A stretch of 64,000 bases of DNA from Alkalicoccus halolimnae (GTDB lineage: Bacteria > Bacillota > Bacilli > Bacillales > Salisediminibacteriaceae): contig NZ_CP144914.1 in the NCBI RefSeq assembly GCF_008014775.2, positions 868,001 through 932,000 of the forward strand. Direction: 5' to 3'. The first letter of the stretch is position 1; every line of letters starts with the position of its first letter. The translations under genes and the position numbers were made by a program. Below are positions 61,519-64,000 of this stretch, piece after piece. The notes below the pieces were generated by a model that made no database searches, had not been told where the DNA came from, and saw only the letters and a list, made by a program, of their open reading frames with translations.

Positions 61519-61610
61519 AAGCGCCGTCTGAAGATCCAATTTTGTGAAGATTTTTTCGCGAAATTCAGCCGAAGCCAAGCCCTCGGGAAAGCATCCGGCT
61601 GCAGCGGAGG
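61519..61610 (-). repeat. Eroded dispersed repeat module, copy J
   Basis: Retains GCGCCGTCTGAAGATCC, GAAATTCAGCCGAAGCC and CGGGAAAGCATCCGGC in the order of an inverted type II module, but the pairing is weak. Confidence 0.4.
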
Positions 61611-61732
61611 TCGTGTACTTTATTCGATTTTACAAGATTGATTTCCAATATGACATTCATTCGTTATAGAAAGAATTTATAAAATTTCTTTAATTCACAA
61701 TAATTTATAGGTATTCACAAGAAATTGAAGGA

Positions 61733-61791
61733 TAAAGCGCTTTCCGGAATGTGTTTAGATGATAATTTGAATGTATTGAAAACGTTTTAAG
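61733..61791 (+). promoter_or_regulatory. Two cre-like sites before the sugar symporter
   Basis: AAAGCGCTTT (61734-61743) and TTGAAAACGTTTTAA (61776-61790) both match the catabolite-responsive element consensus bound by CcpA. The second overlaps a possible -35 box (TTGAAA), with TATAGC 16 nt further, so glucose repression of the next gene is likely. Confidence 0.7.
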
Positions 61792-61951
61792 CTTTCTTAT
61801 AGCAAATTATGAGAACGGAATCATCTTTTTCTGGTTCTGCAGGAAGGAGGAACAGTCGGACTGACATCAAAGTGTATCGAATGATGCAAGGGGTTACAAC
61901 AAAGATTAAGAGGGGAGGAAAAAAGGGAATATTATTTCTCTTTTGCTGCAT

Positions 61952-63361
61952 ATGATGAAGAAAAACAGTATTTTTTATATCGTTTCTATAACACTGGTTG
62001 CTACACTTGGAGGCCTTTTATTCGGTTATGATACGGCCGTGATCTCGGGAGCGGAAGGTTCCCTTCAAACTTATTTTGCGGAAAACTTAGGTCTTAGTCC
62101 TCTCATCCATGGACTGACAGTTTCCAGTGCACTGATAGGGTGTATTATCGGGGGGCTTCTCTCGGGGATTTTCGCCACTAGAATTGGACGAAAAAGAACT
62201 TTGATTCTTGCTGCGGCGTTGTTCCTGGTTTCAGCAGTAGGCTCTGCGTTTCCTGAATTGTTATTTTTCACAAGAGGAGAGCCTACGATTGCCCTGCTGC
62301 TTACCTTTAACCTGTACCGGATTGTGGGGGGAATTGGTGTCGGCCTGGCTTCCGCAGTAGCACCAATGTATATAAGTGAAATTGCTCCCGCTAAAATCAG
62401 AGGGACACTTGTTTCTTTAAATCAGTTTGCAATTATTTTCGGTATGCTCGTCGTTTATTTTGTTAACTGGGGAATTGGACGCGGACAAACAATGGAATGG
62501 ATTAACGATGTGGGCTGGCGCTACATGTTTTTATCCGAAGCGATCCCGGCTTTACTGTTCCTGCTCCTTCTGTTCACCGTTCCGGAAACGCCAAGGTATT
62601 TAATTTCTATTAATAAAGATGAGAAGGCAAAGACCGTTCTTTCAAAAATTTACGAACCTACAATGGTGAAAGCAACGATGTTTGAGATTAAAAAATCCTT
62701 CGACGTAAATAAAGCAAAAATATTTTCTTATGGAAAAGGGATTATTGCTATCGGGGTTTTATTATCGGTCTTTCAGCAGTTTGTCGGAATCAACGTCGCG
62801 CTTTATTATGCCCCGAGAATTTTTGAAAGTATGGGAGCAGCAAGAGATGCCTCGATGTTCCAGACGATCGTAATGGGATTAGTTAACGTGATATTTACCC
62901 TTATCGCAATTTTCACGGTAGACAAATTTGGTCGAAAGCCGCTTTTGATTATTGGTTCTGTCGGCATGACAATCGGTATGTTTGGTGTGGCAGGTATGGC
63001 CTATACCAACACTATCGGAATTGGCACATTGATTTTCATTATTATTTACACAGCATCGTTTATGATGTCCTGGGGACCTGTCGTCTGGGTGCTTATCTCA
63101 GAGATCTTCCCGAATAAAATCAGAGGGCAGGCTGTGGCCATCGCTGTAGCGGCGCAGTGGGCAGCCAACTATTTCATTTCCTCGACGTACCCTGCTATGA
63201 TGGATCTGAGCGGCGGACTTACGTATTCCTTTTACGGATTGATGAGTTTAATTTCAGCCCTCTTCATCTGGAAGTTTGTTCCTGAAACAAAGGGCCGTTC
63301 ATTGGAAGAATTAGAAACTATTTTGATTAATAAAAATAATGAAAAGAGAAAAACTGCCTAA
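61952..63361 (+). CDS. Sugar:proton symporter, MFS sugar porter family (XylE/AraE-like)
   Basis: 469 residues if started at the ATG at 61952; the start is uncertain since the good ribosome site GGGGAGGA (61911-61918) lies far upstream, and TTG (61943) is another candidate. Twelve membrane helices. Sugar porter signatures: FGYDTAVISGAEGSL, ATRIGRKR, YRIVGGIGVGLASAVAPMYI, PETPRYL in the central loop, FQQFVGINVALYY, DKFGRKP and the end VPETKGRSLEELE. Imports a pentose or hexose with H+. Preceded by cre-like sites. Confidence 0.9.
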   Translation: MMKKNSIFYIVSITLVATLGGLLFGYDTAVISGAEGSLQTYFAENLGLSPLIHGLTVSSALIGCIIGGLLSGIFATRIGRKRTLILAAALFLVSAVGSAFPELLFFTRGEPTIALLLTFNLYRIVGGIGVGLASAVAPMYISEIAPAKIRGTLVSLNQFAIIFGMLVVYFVNWGIGRGQTMEWINDVGWRYMFLSEAIPALLFLLLLFTVPETPRYLISINKDEKAKTVLSKIYEPTMVKATMFEIKKSFDVNKAKIFSYGKGIIAIGVLLSVFQQFVGINVALYYAPRIFESMGAARDASMFQTIVMGLVNVIFTLIAIFTVDKFGRKPLLIIGSVGMTIGMFGVAGMAYTNTIGIGTLIFIIIYTASFMMSWGPVVWVLISEIFPNKIRGQAVAIAVAAQWAANYFISSTYPAMMDLSGGLTYSFYGLMSLISALFIWKFVPETKGRSLEELETILINKNNEKRKTA

Positions 63362-63376
63362 GGAAAGTTTATGAAA

Positions 63377-63418
63377 AAGGGCGTCATTAAGTGGGGAAAC
63401 TTAATGACGCCCTTATTT
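63377..63418 (+). terminator. Terminator after the symporter gene
   Basis: AAGGGCGTCATTAAGT faces ACTTAATGACGCCCTT, a 16-bp perfect stem. Confidence 0.93.
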
Positions 63419-63590
63419 ATATGACTGATTATTTAGAAGAAGGTCAACTGGTAGAGAGAATGGCGAAAGGCCTTTTCAATTTTAATAGTAATTTCAAAAG
63501 AAGAACCTGGATACTCTGAGGATGTCTTTGCAAAATGTCATTGCTATACGAATTTCTTTAGAGGATGCATAAAAGCCTGAGTACGATTTT

Positions 63591-64000
63591 TCACGTAGCT
63601 GCGTTATAGTTCTTCCGACGTTTAATGATTTGACTGCCTTTTCTAAGCAGGAAGAACGCAATAATAAAGCTGAGTGCTGCTCCGTAAAAAAGGAACGGAT
63701 GGGTGAATACGTCCATTAAAAGTCCGAGAAAGCCGGGGGCAATGATGGAGGACGCCATCGAAAATAAATAATAGAGGCCGGTAAAGTAGCCGATCTTCTT
63801 TTTGCCGCCAAGGTCTGCGACGAGCGGGTAAGCCTGGACGTTTATGAAAGCCCAGAACACACCGCCGAGTAAAAGAAGGATCTGCAGAAGCAGCGTCGCA
63901 TTGATGCCGGGAATTATCTGACTGAGAGCCGGAGCGGACGGAATAACGATGAAGACGAGCGGAAGCATCACGAGACCGATGAGCATCACCGGTGCTTTTC
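63591..64000 (-). CDS. MFS transporter, C-terminal part (SLC45-like), runs off the window
   Basis: The frame is open to the window edge, so the 5' end lies outside. 136 residues with four membrane helices. WAFINVQAYPLVADLG followed by IGYFTGLYYLFSMASSI is the pattern of the SLC45/sucrose-type MFS group. The end is basic (KGSQIIKRRKN). A sugar transporter is likely given this family and the neighbouring symporter. Confidence 0.8.
   Translation of the reverse strand, partial: KAPVMLIGLVMLPLVFIVIPSAPALSQIIPGINATLLLQILLLLGGVFWAFINVQAYPLVADLGGKKKIGYFTGLYYLFSMASSIIAPGFLGLLMDVFTHPFLFYGAALSFIIAFFLLRKGSQIIKRRKNYNAAT

Overview
The window looks like a chromosomal segment of a low-to-middle GC Bacillota, most likely a salt- or alkali-adapted member of the Bacillaceae (an Alkalicoccus- or Salisediminibacterium-like organism is my guess; genus not provable here). 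The backbone order rrn - thiL - tsaE - tsaB - rimI - tsaD - ABC-F - moaC - rex - ydiK - ydiL - groES - groEL matches what I remember of the Bacillus subtilis ydiA-groEL region, and the tex - sprT-like pair at the left edge matches ydcI-ydcK.

Layout. 1-7.2 kb: end of tex, an SprT-like gene, then ten tRNA genes placed directly in front of a 16S-23S-5S operon, all probably driven by two tandem promoters. 7.2-9.7 kb: gene-poor, with a zinc-ribbon protein, a small membrane protein, repeats and a duplicated hairpin. 9.7-14.2 kb: autoregulated TetR gene with an ABC exporter, then a trans-sulfuration PLP enzyme. 15.7-29.6 kb: housekeeping core (thiL, the t6A genes, an eight-member DnaA-box cluster, ABC-F, moaC, rex, an MFS exporter, a nitrilase-family amidase, ydiK/ydiL, CIRCE-controlled groESL).

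29.53-42.58 kb is a genomic island inserted at the 3' end of groEL. It is bounded by two exact 24-bp copies of the groEL end (attL 29534-29557, attR 42556-42579) and is visibly more AT-rich than the backbone. It carries the relic of a tyrosine recombinase beside attL, small phage-like genes, an XRE/ImmA-type metallopeptidase regulator with a partner gene, a frameshifted ISL3-type insertion sequence, a PD-(D/E)XK-like nuclease plus a 1214-residue Ski2-like helicase (Hachiman-like architecture), and a second nuclease-like gene of DUF6602 type. This is most simply read as an anti-phage defence island that has lost its own integrase.

42.6-64 kb: a TetR repressor and a P450-reductase fusion sharing an identical 18-bp operator, an aldo-keto reductase, an AEC transporter, a CaCA antiporter, a decayed region containing a second broken aldo-keto reductase, a tRNA dihydrouridine synthase, a secreted SGNH hydrolase, a membrane protein with fourteen 13-residue Glu/Ala/Arg repeats and three Ltp-type repeats, a sugar-sensing three-gene signalling operon (periplasmic-type binding protein, LytS/YesM-like kinase, AraC-type response regulator), and a sugar:H+ symporter preceded by two cre-like sites.

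Across the whole backbone there are dispersed noncoding repeats: a ~300-bp element in four copies, a related ~110-bp module in at least four more, and a 359-bp MITE with 8-bp target duplication. The inner hairpin of the repeats changes sequence between copies but keeps base pairing, which points to conserved structure. All functional statements come from reading the sequence; no database search was run.
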